A DNA stretch of 13,931 nt from JAGMXM01 sp964458325 (GCA_964458325.1 CAYWIM010000105.1:1-13931); one strand, 5' to 3'. Counted from the stretch's first letter, positions 1 to 7,115 are shown. Notes: generated by a model not told the origin, from the sequence alone. Made by a program: numbers and translations.

Positions 1-419
1 CGGTTTCCGTGCAAAATCCCCGCCGCCTGCCCCTCAGTTTTCTAGCCCGCGCTCATAGAACGGAGCGGCGGGGGATCGTCAGCGGACGTGAGATCGAATC
101 CGCTGAGAAGTTGGGATTGTGTCTGAGGATGAATGCCTTGTGGGTGCCTTATGGGTGTGTAAACAATTTTCACCCGACCGGGATTGAGGCTTTACCCCAA
201 CCATCACTGCGGTTCGCGGGGGTGTGTAAACAAAAGCAATCCCGGCGAAAACCCTCAGAGGAGATGGGTGGTCAGCGCCACACGTCGCCCTGGTCCGGGA
301 GCGAGAAAAGACGGCGCATCACTCTTGACGTGGCCAGGGCAAGTCCAGGTCCAAAACGCGAAAGTGTCCGCCCTGTCGCCGTTCAGTCAGTTCAACCCAA
401 CCGTCGTTTAGGGCGAGGG
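1..419. other. Non-coding flank downstream of the integrase gene
   Basis: I find no convincing gene here. The open frames that cross this stretch have no recognisable domain and overlap the integrase gene on the other strand. It holds a near-perfect inverted repeat (16-26 with 65-76, one extra G), a 7-bp stem CAGCGGA/TCCGCTG (80-86 with 99-105), and a 14-bp direct repeat listed separately. It lies inside the presumed integrative element, just past the 3' end of the integrase. Confidence 0.5.
153..233. repeat. Pair of 14-bp direct repeats, GGGTGTGTAAACAA
   Basis: The identical 14-mer GGGTGTGTAAACAA occurs at 153-166 and 220-233, 67 bp apart, in non-coding DNA. Both copies contain TGTGTAAAC. 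Repeated subterminal motifs starting with TGT occur at the ends of some insertion sequences (IS21-type ends are an example), and direct repeats also serve as protein-binding sites. No transposase is visible in the window, so the role is open. Confidence 0.45.
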
Positions 420-1838
420 TCAGGTCTTCCTGAAGTGCTTCAGCTCTGGCAATTCTGTGAGTCCGGCGTAGTAGGCGGAGGTCACGTCCGGGGAGGAATG
501 CCCCAGCATCCTCTGTGCGTGGAAAAGGCCGAATGAGGTCGCAACGTAACTGCCGAATTCTTTCCTCAATAGATGGCATGGCTTGCCATCGGCGATACCT
601 CGTTGCCGCAGCCAAGCCGCCAAGACGCGATGGGCCTTGTCGCAGCGATATACGATGTTCTTGGGTTTCTTATCGCTGTCATAACGCTTCGGTGCTGGCC
701 CTGGGACTATCCATGCCCCGACGTGAGTCCGGGTAGCCTTGATGGCCTCGTAAAGCAAAGGCTCGACGGGGACTATCCGCCGCTCTCTGGGCTTGGGCTT
801 GAAGTATGGGGTGTCACGAACTTCAATGTAATGGCGGTCATTGATCGTGTGGAACCAGGCCCACTCTGCTTTGTCCGCTTCGTTGCGGCGGAAGCCCAGC
901 CCCAACTCCAAGAGAAGGATGGCGTAGGAGTCGGGATGTGGTTTGCGGAAGTCCGGCTCCTTCCATCGCTTGGCCTTCTCCCCGGACGGGCGTTTAGCTT
1001 TGCGCCCACCGGTCTTGACCGGAATCCGTTCCGGCACTTCGGGATCGCCGTCGCGGAGTCTGGCAGCATCTTGCCATAGTCGGTCGAGCAGCTCCCGCTT
1101 GAGGGGAGAGTATGGTCTGATCTCAACTCGGCGCAGTTTCTTGCCAGCGAAAGGATTGCTCAGCGGCACGCCCTGGTTCTGGAGCGTCTGGATCACTTGC
1201 CTGGAGAATAGAGCGCCAGCATTCCGAAGGTGGAAATTGATCGTGGTCTTGATGCTGTTCTCGTCCCGCCCGGCCTTTTGAGCTTCGGCGAAGTAGTCCG
1301 CCCGGAACTTCTCGATCTTCTCGGAGGTCAACTCCTCAAGCTTGCGGACGTGAACACGGCGAGCGATGAAGGAGAGGCAGTTTATGTAGCGTTCGACGCT
1401 GGGTTTATCGGGTGGGAACTCGACCATCCTTATGGTCTTGCGGTAGAGGTCGGCGAACTCCTCCAGGGTCATGCTCGCCCCAACCTGCGGCTTGGGCTTG
1501 AATTTGGAGAGGGTCGCTTCCCACCCCTCCGCAACGAGCATCTGGAAAACATCACGCGCCTTTTTTGAGGCGGTGTCTTCGTTGCCAGTTTCCAGATTGA
1601 AGAAGTGCCTCCTGCCAGCGTAGCAGATGCGAACATACCAGTCCGGGACTACCACCTTCTTGCCGTCCTGCTCGTAATAGCGGTGGAACAGGCGCTTCTT
1701 CCAATAGCCCTGGTCGTTTGCCGAACGACGGGTTTTCACGGTCTTCTGAGCCAATCGCTGAGCCATTTCTGAGCCAGTATCAGCGTCGCAGACAGTCGCA
1801 GTTGATGGTAGCGATGTTCGTTTTGTCATTGTAAACAT
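420..1838 (-). CDS. Tyrosine recombinase / phage-type integrase (472 aa)
   Basis: This is a site-specific recombinase that cuts and rejoins DNA through a covalent 3'-phosphotyrosine intermediate, and it presumably integrates and excises the adjacent element. The C-terminal catalytic domain (about residues 245-465) shows the family residues in order: box I Arg317 and Glu320 (GFRRNE), a probable beta-hairpin Lys near 347-349, HLLR at 422-425, LGH with His447, and the nucleophile Tyr456 nine residues later in AYYAG. Residues about 120-220 look like the SAM-like core-binding domain, and the basic N-terminus (about 40-80) is probably the arm-binding region. The catalytic domain carries a basic insertion (about 270-300) before box I. 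The start at 1838 is followed by a second in-frame ATG at 1829; neither has a clear Shine-Dalgarno sequence. The gene starts 65 bp from the tRNA fragment and reads away from it. All catalytic residues are present, so it may be active. Confidence 0.93.
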   Translation of the reverse strand: MFTMTKRTSLPSTATVCDADTGSEMAQRLAQKTVKTRRSANDQGYWKKRLFHRYYEQDGKKVVVPDWYVRICYAGRRHFFNLETGNEDTASKKARDVFQMLVAEGWEATLSKFKPKPQVGASMTLEEFADLYRKTIRMVEFPPDKPSVERYINCLSFIARRVHVRKLEELTSEKIEKFRADYFAEAQKAGRDENSIKTTINFHLRNAGALFSRQVIQTLQNQGVPLSNPFAGKKLRRVEIRPYSPLKRELLDRLWQDAARLRDGDPEVPERIPVKTGGRKAKRPSGEKAKRWKEPDFRKPHPDSYAILLLELGLGFRRNEADKAEWAWFHTINDRHYIEVRDTPYFKPKPRERRIVPVEPLLYEAIKATRTHVGAWIVPGPAPKRYDSDKKPKNIVYRCDKAHRVLAAWLRQRGIADGKPCHLLRKEFGSYVATSFGLFHAQRMLGHSSPDVTSAYYAGLTELPELKHFRKT

Positions 1839-1903
1839 GGGGCTAAATGCCTGTGTTTCTTGAGGAATCTACAACTGCCTACTACCAACCGCAACCGAAA
1901 TCC

Positions 1904-1952
1904 AGTGACTCATAATCGCTTGGTCGGCGGTTCAAATCCGTCTGGGCCCACC
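1904..1952 (+). other. Attachment site (attR-like): 3' half of a tRNA gene with CAU anticodon
   Basis: The 3' half of a tRNA folds cleanly. The anticodon stem AGTGA (1904-1908) pairs with TCGCT (1916-1920) around loop CTCATAA, with anticodon CAT at 1911-1913. The 5-nt variable loop TGGTC is followed by T-stem GGCGG/CCGTC with loop TTCAAAT (1926-1942). The acceptor strand TGGGCCC (1943-1949), discriminator A1950 and CC complete it. The matching 5' acceptor strand GGGCCCA and a D-arm are missing upstream, so this is not a working tRNA gene. CAU fits elongator tRNA-Met or the lysidine-modified minor tRNA-Ile. The stretch ACTCATAATCGCTTGGTCG resembles, from memory, minor tRNA-Ile of enterobacteria, so I lean to that identity. 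Tyrosine integrases commonly use the anticodon-to-3' segment of tRNA genes as the crossover site. Confidence 0.8.
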
Positions 1953-2148
1953 CTACTTACGCAAACAGGTAAAACGTGCTTGGCCAATTTTGAGTTCCTC
2001 GGTTGGCCAAATCCCGAGGAACCAGGGACAGGGGCCTTCTTGACCATTTTGGCGAAATCTTCGTTGTTCTTGCAGTCGAAGCACCAAGGCCCCGACGTGC
2101 TCCTGGTCGTTCGCAAGCCGGGTCACCAAAATGGAAGACATTCGCTAC
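1953..2148. other. Intergenic stretch right of attR with inverted repeats
   Basis: I see no gene here. The short open frame on the minus strand is the antisense of the tRNA fragment and is an artefact. The stretch holds a 9-bp hairpin GTTCCTCGG/CCGAGGAAC (1994-2002 with 2014-2022). Its 11-nt loop contains the palindrome TTGGCCAA (2003-2010), which also occurs at 1980-1987. A distant inverted pair CCATTTTGG (2044-2052) / CCAAAATGG (2126-2134) follows. No T-run follows the hairpin, so a Rho-independent terminator is doubtful. These could be accessory sites of the recombination locus or remnants of an older insertion. Confidence 0.4.
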
Positions 2149-2205
2149 TCGCCATGTATGGCGACTTGCTTGACTTATTTGCATTGATTTCGCCATATAT
2201 GACGC
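2149..2205 (+). promoter_or_regulatory. hipB-like promoter bracketed by two palindromic operators
   Basis: A candidate -35 TTGACT (2170-2175) is followed after 18 bp by a weak -10 CATATA (2194-2199), close to the regulator's ATG at 2209, so the mRNA would be nearly leaderless. The palindrome TCGCCATGTATGGCGA (2149-2164, 7-bp arms) lies just upstream of the -35. A related, imperfect copy TCGCCATATATGACG (2190-2204) covers the -10. Their centres are 41 bp apart, about four helical turns. This fits a dimeric XRE repressor binding two operators and repressing its own promoter, as HipB-family proteins do. Binding is inferred, not shown. Confidence 0.55.
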
Positions 2206-2208
2206 GTT

Positions 2209-2562
2209 ATGAAAATTGCGAAACAAGCCACTGACGAAGCCGTTCTGAGCGAGTTGGGCGGGCGATTGGCCCAAGTGCGCTTGGAGCGGAATCTCACGCA
2301 GGCCCAACTAGCGGAGCAGGCCGGCGTTTCGAAGCGCACGGTGGAACGGTTGGAATCGGGAAGCGTCGCGACGCAGTTGTCGGGTTTCATCCGTGTGTGC
2401 CGGGTGCTCGATCTGGTTGAGCGCTTCGACCTGCTCGTCCCGGAACCTGTGCCCAGCCCCATCGAGCAATTGAAGTTGCGCGGACGGAAGCGGCAGCGCG
2501 CGTCGGCAAGACGGAAGGCGAAATCTTCATCGCAGAAGTGGCAATGGGGAGATGAACAATGA
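2209..2562 (+). CDS. HipB-like XRE-family transcriptional regulator (117 aa)
   Basis: This small DNA-binding protein has a Cro/C1-type helix-turn-helix at about residues 17-55: the stretch LGGRLAQVRLERNLTQ leads into AQLAEQAGVSKRTVERLESG, the typical helix 2-turn-helix 3 of the XRE family. A basic, low-complexity tail (about 88-110, RGRKRQRASARRKAK) ends in KWQWGDEQ. A tail of this kind is, as I recall it, seen in HipB-like antitoxins encoded directly before hipA. The stop TGA overlaps a following ATG (ATGA at 2559-2562), the usual hipB-hipA coupling, but no HipA protein follows. No Shine-Dalgarno sequence is visible before 2209, and the promoter may give a near-leaderless mRNA. It probably represses its own promoter through the palindromes at 2149-2204. 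Without its toxin it would be an orphan regulator. A general XRE regulator unrelated to HipB is the alternative. Confidence 0.85.
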   Translation: MKIAKQATDEAVLSELGGRLAQVRLERNLTQAQLAEQAGVSKRTVERLESGSVATQLSGFIRVCRVLDLVERFDLLVPEPVPSPIEQLKLRGRKRQRASARRKAKSSSQKWQWGDEQ

Positions 2563-2585
2563 CGCTGGCAGAGGTCAATAATATC
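2559..2585 (+). pseudogene. Remnant 5' end of a hipA-like toxin gene
   Basis: An ATG overlapping the hipB-like stop, with a good Shine-Dalgarno GGGGAG (2546-2551) at 7-nt spacing, opens a frame reading MTLAEVN. Many HipA kinases begin with a similar MTxAEV stretch followed by a Trp-Gly (xWGxxIG) strand. Here the similarity stops after about seven codons, and two residues later the frame runs into the ETF-quinone oxidoreductase start at 2586. The identification rests on seven residues plus gene position, so it is an inference. Translation from 2559 would add nine residues to the next protein. Confidence 0.45.
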
Positions 2586-4445
2586 ATGCCCGGAATCGAC
2601 GTCGAACGGCAGAAGCTCGAGGCCGACATTGTCTGCATCGGATTCGGCCCTGCGACGGCTGGATTTCTGATCGAGCTGAGCCGCCACATCGGCGGGGAAG
2701 GCGGCGCGCCCCCGCTGGTCAGCCGCTGTCAGCTCGGGATGCCTTTGCAGGTGCTGTGCTACGAGCGGTCGGAAGATCTGGGGTTTGGGGTCTCCGGGGT
2801 GGTGACCCGCGCGCGCAGCATTCGAGAATCGCTGCCGGGATTGAATCCGTCGGAGATCCCGCTCGGGGCGGCTGTTTCGAGTGAGCGGATGGTGTATCTG
2901 CTGGACCCGGTGGGGGCGAGCCGGCGCTCGAGGGCGGTGCGAGCTGGAGATCGCATTTTGCGGCTGGCTGGAAAAGGCCTGGGGATGCGCGATCATGGAT
3001 GGGAGCTGCCCTGGATCCCCGGTTTTCTCCACAAAGCGGGGGGGTGGGTCCTCTCGATGGGGCAATTCATGCAGTGGGCGGGCATGAGGCTGATGGGATC
3101 GGGCCTGGTCCAGCTCTGGCCGGGGATGCCGGTCAGCCGGGCGATGCTGGACGGCGAACGGGTCGTGGGCGTGCAGCTCCTGGACCAGGGGACCGACCGC
3201 CAAGGACGGCCCTCGGAGGGTTTCCTGCCGGGCATGGAGGTCAGGGCCGAGCTGACCGTCGTGGGCGACGGGCCGGTCGGATCCGTGGGCAGGCAATTGG
3301 ACGAGCGATTCGGCCGGCCAGGCCGGAGCGAGGCGCCCTCGGATTGGGCCGTCGGCATGAAGATGGTGGTGGACTTGCCCGAGAACAGCTCGCTCGAGGC
3401 GGGGGCCGTCTGGCACACCTTCGGGTATCCGGAACCGGAAATTTTCGGGTTCATGTATGTGCATCCGGACCGGGTGGCGTCGCTGGGGATATTTGTGCCG
3501 TCGTGGCTGAACAGCCCCGTGCGAACCGCGTATCGCTACCTGCAGCACTGGATCCAGCATCCATACCTGGCGCGCCGGCTCGAAGGAGCGCGGCTCCGGT
3601 CCTGGGGGGCGAAGACCTTGCAGGAATCGGGCCGGCGAGCCGAACCGTTCCTGGTCGGGGATGGCTTCGCGCGGATCGGGGAAGGATCGGGCAGCACGAA
3701 CGTATTGACCGGCTCGGGAGTGGACGAGGCTTGGGCGACCGGCGCGCAGCTGGCGGCGGGGGTTGCCGAGCTTTGGCGCGCGGGCCTGCCGATGAGCCGG
3801 GATCACTTGGGGGCCGCCTATGAGCAGCGGAGGCGTTCGAGCTGGGTCGAGCGCGAAGCCCGCGTCGCCGAGCGGTCGCGAGACGGATTTCGCCGCGGCA
3901 TCGTTCGAGGCATGCTCGGGATGGCCTTGGCCGGGTGGACGGGCGGGCGGCTTTGGTGGCCGGGTGGCAGCAGGTCCGAGCCGGGCCGGATCGAGTCGCT
4001 CGAGTCGTACTATCGGGGCCGCCTGACGGCGGAGGAGATCGATGCGGAGCGCCGGCGGTGCCAGAGCCAGGGATTGGCCCTGCACGAGGTTCTCATGGAG
4101 CGGGTGGGATGGCCGCCCATTCCGCACGACGGCCGGCTCCTGGTATCGCACCAGGACGCCCTGCTGCTGGGCGGCAAGGTCCAGGCCCCGCCAGGCTATG
4201 CCGACCATGTGGTGTATCTGGATCCCGGCCTCTGCGAGACCTGTGGATCCCGCCTCTGCATCGAGGTCTGCTCCGGGCAGGCGCTTCGGCCTGGAGATCG
4301 GGGCGTGCCGGCGTTCGACCGCGACAAGTGCGTGCATTGCGGCGCCTGCCTGTGGAACTGCACTCAGACATTGCCCGGACACCCCGAGCGGACCAACCTC
4401 GATTTCCGAGTGGGCGCCGGCGGCCTCCATTCGGCCGAGAACTGA
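2586..4445 (+). CDS. FixC / ETF-quinone oxidoreductase-like flavoprotein with ferredoxin tail (619 aa)
   Basis: It probably passes electrons from reduced ETF to the membrane quinone pool. An N-terminal FAD Rossmann motif (GFGPATAG, residues 19-26) is followed by features of the ETF-QO/FixC family: SIRESLPGLNPSE, WELPWIPGFLHKAGGW, and a late FAD segment containing GDGFARIGEGSGSTNVLTGSGVDEA in shortened form. The C-terminus is ferredoxin-like. Cys562, Cys582, Cys585 and Cys588 match the single [4Fe-4S] site of ETF-QO, and CVHC is identical to the human enzyme. Extra cysteines Cys550, Cys553, Cys558 and Cys592 create two complete four-cysteine motifs. I prefer the ATG at 2586, with AGAGGT 10 nt upstream, because family-like sequence (VERQKLEAD) begins there. 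The in-frame ATG at 2559 belongs to the hipA remnant. The next gene follows after 9 nt. The protein has no obvious transmembrane helix, as expected for a monotopic family. Geranylgeranyl-reductase-type flavoproteins are a less likely alternative. Confidence 0.88.
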   Translation: MPGIDVERQKLEADIVCIGFGPATAGFLIELSRHIGGEGGAPPLVSRCQLGMPLQVLCYERSEDLGFGVSGVVTRARSIRESLPGLNPSEIPLGAAVSSERMVYLLDPVGASRRSRAVRAGDRILRLAGKGLGMRDHGWELPWIPGFLHKAGGWVLSMGQFMQWAGMRLMGSGLVQLWPGMPVSRAMLDGERVVGVQLLDQGTDRQGRPSEGFLPGMEVRAELTVVGDGPVGSVGRQLDERFGRPGRSEAPSDWAVGMKMVVDLPENSSLEAGAVWHTFGYPEPEIFGFMYVHPDRVASLGIFVPSWLNSPVRTAYRYLQHWIQHPYLARRLEGARLRSWGAKTLQESGRRAEPFLVGDGFARIGEGSGSTNVLTGSGVDEAWATGAQLAAGVAELWRAGLPMSRDHLGAAYEQRRRSSWVEREARVAERSRDGFRRGIVRGMLGMALAGWTGGRLWWPGGSRSEPGRIESLESYYRGRLTAEEIDAERRRCQSQGLALHEVLMERVGWPPIPHDGRLLVSHQDALLLGGKVQAPPGYADHVVYLDPGLCETCGSRLCIEVCSGQALRPGDRGVPAFDRDKCVHCGACLWNCTQTLPGHPERTNLDFRVGAGGLHSAEN

Positions 4446-4454
4446 TCGAAACCT

Positions 4455-7115
4455 ATGGAACCGACTTGTGCGCCTGCGCCTGTGCTGCCGAATCAGCATC
4501 GGGCATTTCATTATCACACGCTGGACGAATTGCGCCGGGAGATCTCGGATCTGGGGCTGGAGCTGCCTGTGGCCGAAGATCCGAGCCTGCTGCTCGATGG
4601 GGCCGCTCTGGGCTCGGGCGGCCTGCAGCTGTCGAACCGGTTCGTGGTCCTGCCCATGGAGGGTTGCGACGGACGGGCCGACGGCGCCCCGGACGAGCTG
4701 ACGTGGCGCCGCTACCGGCGTTTTGCCGCCGGTGGGGCCGGGGTGTTGTGGTTCGAGGCAACGGCGGTGGTCGCTGAGGGCCGAGCCAATCCCCGGCAGC
4801 TCTGGCTTCATGAGTCCGTGAGAGCCGAGTTCGCCCGGCTGATCGAGGAGATCCATCGCGTGGCGCGCAACCATCACGGAGAGCCGCACCGGCCGCTCCT
4901 GGTGGTGCAGCTGACCCATTCAGGCCGCTACAGCCGGCCCGGGCGCAAGCCCCAGCCCATCATCGCCCATCACTCGGCGTTTCTCGACGCAACGCATCGG
5001 CTGCCGGCCGATTACCCGCTGATATCCGACGACGAGCTCGAGCGCATCGAGGACGCGTATGTCGAGGCGGCGCGCCAGGCCCGGGCGGCCGGATTCGATG
5101 CGGTGGACATCAAGGCGTGCCATCGGTATCTGGTCTCCGAGCTGCTGGCCTCCCACACGCGCGCCTCCAGCCGCTACGGCGGCAGCTGGGAGAACCGATC
5201 CCGGTTCTTCCGCAATGTCGTCCGAAAAATCCGCTCCGCCGTCCCGGGCATCCTCGTGACCGCGCGCATGAACGCCTTCGACGCCATGGCCTATCCCTAC
5301 GGCTTCGGCGTCGATCGCGAGAATCCTTCTCAGCCGGATTTGACGGAGCCGAAGGAGCTCGTCGGTTTTCTGGCGGAGCACGGCGCGCCGCTGGTGAACA
5401 TCACCATCGGCAACCCCTATTTCAACCCGCATGTGAACCGGCCGTTCGATTTGCCGACGTCGGGAGCGCCCATGCCCGAGGAGCATCCCCTGGTGGGCGT
5501 GGACCGGTTTGTGCGGATCGTGCGCGAGATCCAGCAGGCCCATCCGGCGATGGCGGTGATCGGAGGCGGCTATTCCTGGCTGCGCCATTTTTTCCCCCAC
5601 GTGGCGGCCGGCGTCGTCCAGCGGGGATGGGCAACCCTGGCCGGAGGCGGGCGGATGGCGTTCGCGAATCCGGATTATCCCCGGGCGCTGGCCTCGGCGG
5701 GGCGTCTGGATCCCGAGAAGGCGTGCGTGGCGTGTTCGGCATGCACCCAGATCATGCGGGATGGGGGCCGAGCCGGATGCGTGCCTCGAGATGCCGATCC
5801 ATACGAGAGGATCTACCGCGAAGGCAGGGCCGAGGCGCTCGATACCATCCTCGAGATGGCGCGGTCGTGCCGGCAGTGCAACGATCCCACCTGCATCGGG
5901 CGATGCCCCGCGCGGGTCAATATTCCCGTCTTTGTCGGGCAGATCGCGGAGCGGCGGTTTCGCGAGGCCTACGAGACGATCCGCGAGGCCAACGCGCTGG
6001 CCGCGGTCTGCGGCTACGTCTGCCCGGCGGAGGTCCTGTGCGAATCGACCTGCATCAACAACCACTACACAGCCAGCGTGCCGATCCGGCATCTGCAGCG
6101 GTGGATCAGCCGCATGGCGGTCGAGGAGGGGTGGGTGGCCGAACCCCGGACCCAGCCCGCCGCCAGCCCGTGGCGCGTCGCGGTCATCGGTGCGGGTCCG
6201 GCCGGCTTGGCCGCGGCGGTTCATCTGGCCATGCTCGGGCATCGGGCGGTCATGATCGATTCGTCGGTCGAGCGGGGAGGTTCAGTGGACACGGTGGTTC
6301 CCGCCGAGCGGATTCCGGATGCGATCCTGCGGCGCGAGATCGAAGGTCTGCTTCGATCCTGCGGGGATCGGGTCAGCAGCCGCCAGGGCTGCCTGGGCAA
6401 GGGTCTGACGCTGGACGACCTGAACGCCGAAGGGTTCAGCGCAGTCGTCCTCGCGTTCGGCTTGAGCGAGTCGGTCCCGCTGCCGGGGGCGCGGCGTCCG
6501 CAAAGCGGGGTGGTTGGCGCGCTCGAGTTTCTGGCGCAATGCAAGCGGGGCGGCCGCTGCCGGGGAACGGCCCTTGTGCTGGGGGGCGGCAACACGGCTA
6601 TCGACGCCGCGCTGGCGGCAAAGCGGGCGGGAGCGGATTCGGTGGCGATCGTCTACCGGCGCTCCTATGCCGAGATGCCCGCCTGGCCGCTCGAACGCGA
6701 GCAGGCGATCCAGCAGGGCGTGTCGCTGCTGACGTTGACCGCGCCGCTCGATTACGAGGTCGGCGGAGATGGGGCACTGAGGGGGCTGCGCGTGATCCGG
6801 ACCCAGCTCGGGCCGGCCGATTCCAGCGGGCGGCGCCGGCCGGTCCCGATCCCGGGTACCGAGCACGTGCTGCCGGCCGATCAGGTGATCGAAGCCATCG
6901 GCCAGCGGCTCGATAGCAGCCTGCTCCCTGGCCTGGCCGGGTTGCGCTTGACGGAATCCGGCCTGGTTTGGACCCAGCCGGATTCGCTGCGGACCTCGCG
7001 TGCGGGCGTGTATGCCGCCGGCGACCTCGTCAATGGCGGGACCACGGTCGTTCAAGCCGTCGCCGAGGGCGCGCGCGCGGCGCGGGAGGTCGACCGCTTT
7101 CTTCGGGGCGCCTGA
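4455..7115 (+). CDS. Fusion of OYE-like flavin oxidoreductase and GltD-like NAD(P)H:acceptor oxidoreductase (886 aa)
   Basis: This is a multi-cofactor flavin/iron-sulfur protein. Residues about 45-420 form an Old Yellow Enzyme-type FMN barrel: NRFVVLPMEG near the start, QLTHSGRYSRPG, and RYGGSWENRSRF around 240-250. The usual substrate-binding HxxH/HxxN pair reads KACH (Lys220, His223). A [4Fe-4S] set follows (Cys424, 427, 430, 442). Residues about 470-560 match the Fe-S domain of glutamate synthase small subunit GltD: Cys472, 475, 480, 484, then Cys519, 523, 529, 533. An FAD motif GAGPAG (579-584) and an NAD(P)H motif GGGNTA (710-715) complete the GltD-like half, and AGD near the C-terminus is the usual last FAD contact. 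It probably takes electrons from NAD(P)H and delivers them to the OYE flavin or the neighbouring ETF. The barrel's substrate, possibly an enoyl compound, is unknown. The fusion resembles 2,4-dienoyl-CoA reductase but carries the extra GltD Fe-S domain. The ATG has a weak ribosome site 9 nt after the previous gene. Confidence 0.88.
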   Translation: MEPTCAPAPVLPNQHRAFHYHTLDELRREISDLGLELPVAEDPSLLLDGAALGSGGLQLSNRFVVLPMEGCDGRADGAPDELTWRRYRRFAAGGAGVLWFEATAVVAEGRANPRQLWLHESVRAEFARLIEEIHRVARNHHGEPHRPLLVVQLTHSGRYSRPGRKPQPIIAHHSAFLDATHRLPADYPLISDDELERIEDAYVEAARQARAAGFDAVDIKACHRYLVSELLASHTRASSRYGGSWENRSRFFRNVVRKIRSAVPGILVTARMNAFDAMAYPYGFGVDRENPSQPDLTEPKELVGFLAEHGAPLVNITIGNPYFNPHVNRPFDLPTSGAPMPEEHPLVGVDRFVRIVREIQQAHPAMAVIGGGYSWLRHFFPHVAAGVVQRGWATLAGGGRMAFANPDYPRALASAGRLDPEKACVACSACTQIMRDGGRAGCVPRDADPYERIYREGRAEALDTILEMARSCRQCNDPTCIGRCPARVNIPVFVGQIAERRFREAYETIREANALAAVCGYVCPAEVLCESTCINNHYTASVPIRHLQRWISRMAVEEGWVAEPRTQPAASPWRVAVIGAGPAGLAAAVHLAMLGHRAVMIDSSVERGGSVDTVVPAERIPDAILRREIEGLLRSCGDRVSSRQGCLGKGLTLDDLNAEGFSAVVLAFGLSESVPLPGARRPQSGVVGALEFLAQCKRGGRCRGTALVLGGGNTAIDAALAAKRAGADSVAIVYRRSYAEMPAWPLEREQAIQQGVSLLTLTAPLDYEVGGDGALRGLRVIRTQLGPADSSGRRRPVPIPGTEHVLPADQVIEAIGQRLDSSLLPGLAGLRLTESGLVWTQPDSLRTSRAGVYAAGDLVNGGTTVVQAVAEGARAAREVDRFLRGA

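Larger units (their letters stand above)
1..1952. mobile_element. Right end of a tRNA-targeted integrative element (left end outside the window)
   Basis: A tyrosine recombinase gene lies next to a truncated 3' half of a tRNA gene, the usual signature of an integrated genomic island, prophage or ICE. The tRNA fragment reads left to right and lacks its 5' half. In the standard geometry the original chromosome therefore lies to the right, while the element and the restored intact tRNA gene lie to the left. Base composition is lower here than in the metabolic operon to the right. No cargo, conjugation or phage structural gene falls inside the window, so the type and size of the element are unknown. 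Confidence 0.5.

Noticed and set aside
9..536. 175-codon plus-strand frame at the left edge
   Set aside because: No domain is visible, the composition is uneven, and its 3' part runs antisense to the conserved catalytic end of the integrase.
1904..1952. Functional tRNA gene
   Set aside because: The 5' acceptor strand and D-arm are missing, and no match to GGGCCCA with a D-arm is found just upstream.
1910..2116. Small minus-strand frame ending in GPDGFEPPTKRL
   Set aside because: This peptide is the antisense translation of a tRNA 3' half, a well-known false gene. It supports the tRNA fragment instead.
2175..4919. Very long minus-strand open frame (914 codons) opposite the regulator and FixC-like genes
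   Set aside because: It is rich in Arg, Pro, His and Gly with no domain, as expected for antisense frames of high-GC coding DNA. The plus-strand proteins have clear families and motifs.
4920..6242. 440-codon minus-strand frame opposite the OYE-GltD fusion
   Set aside because: Its composition is typical of a GC-driven shadow, and the plus-strand frame holds complete cofactor motifs.
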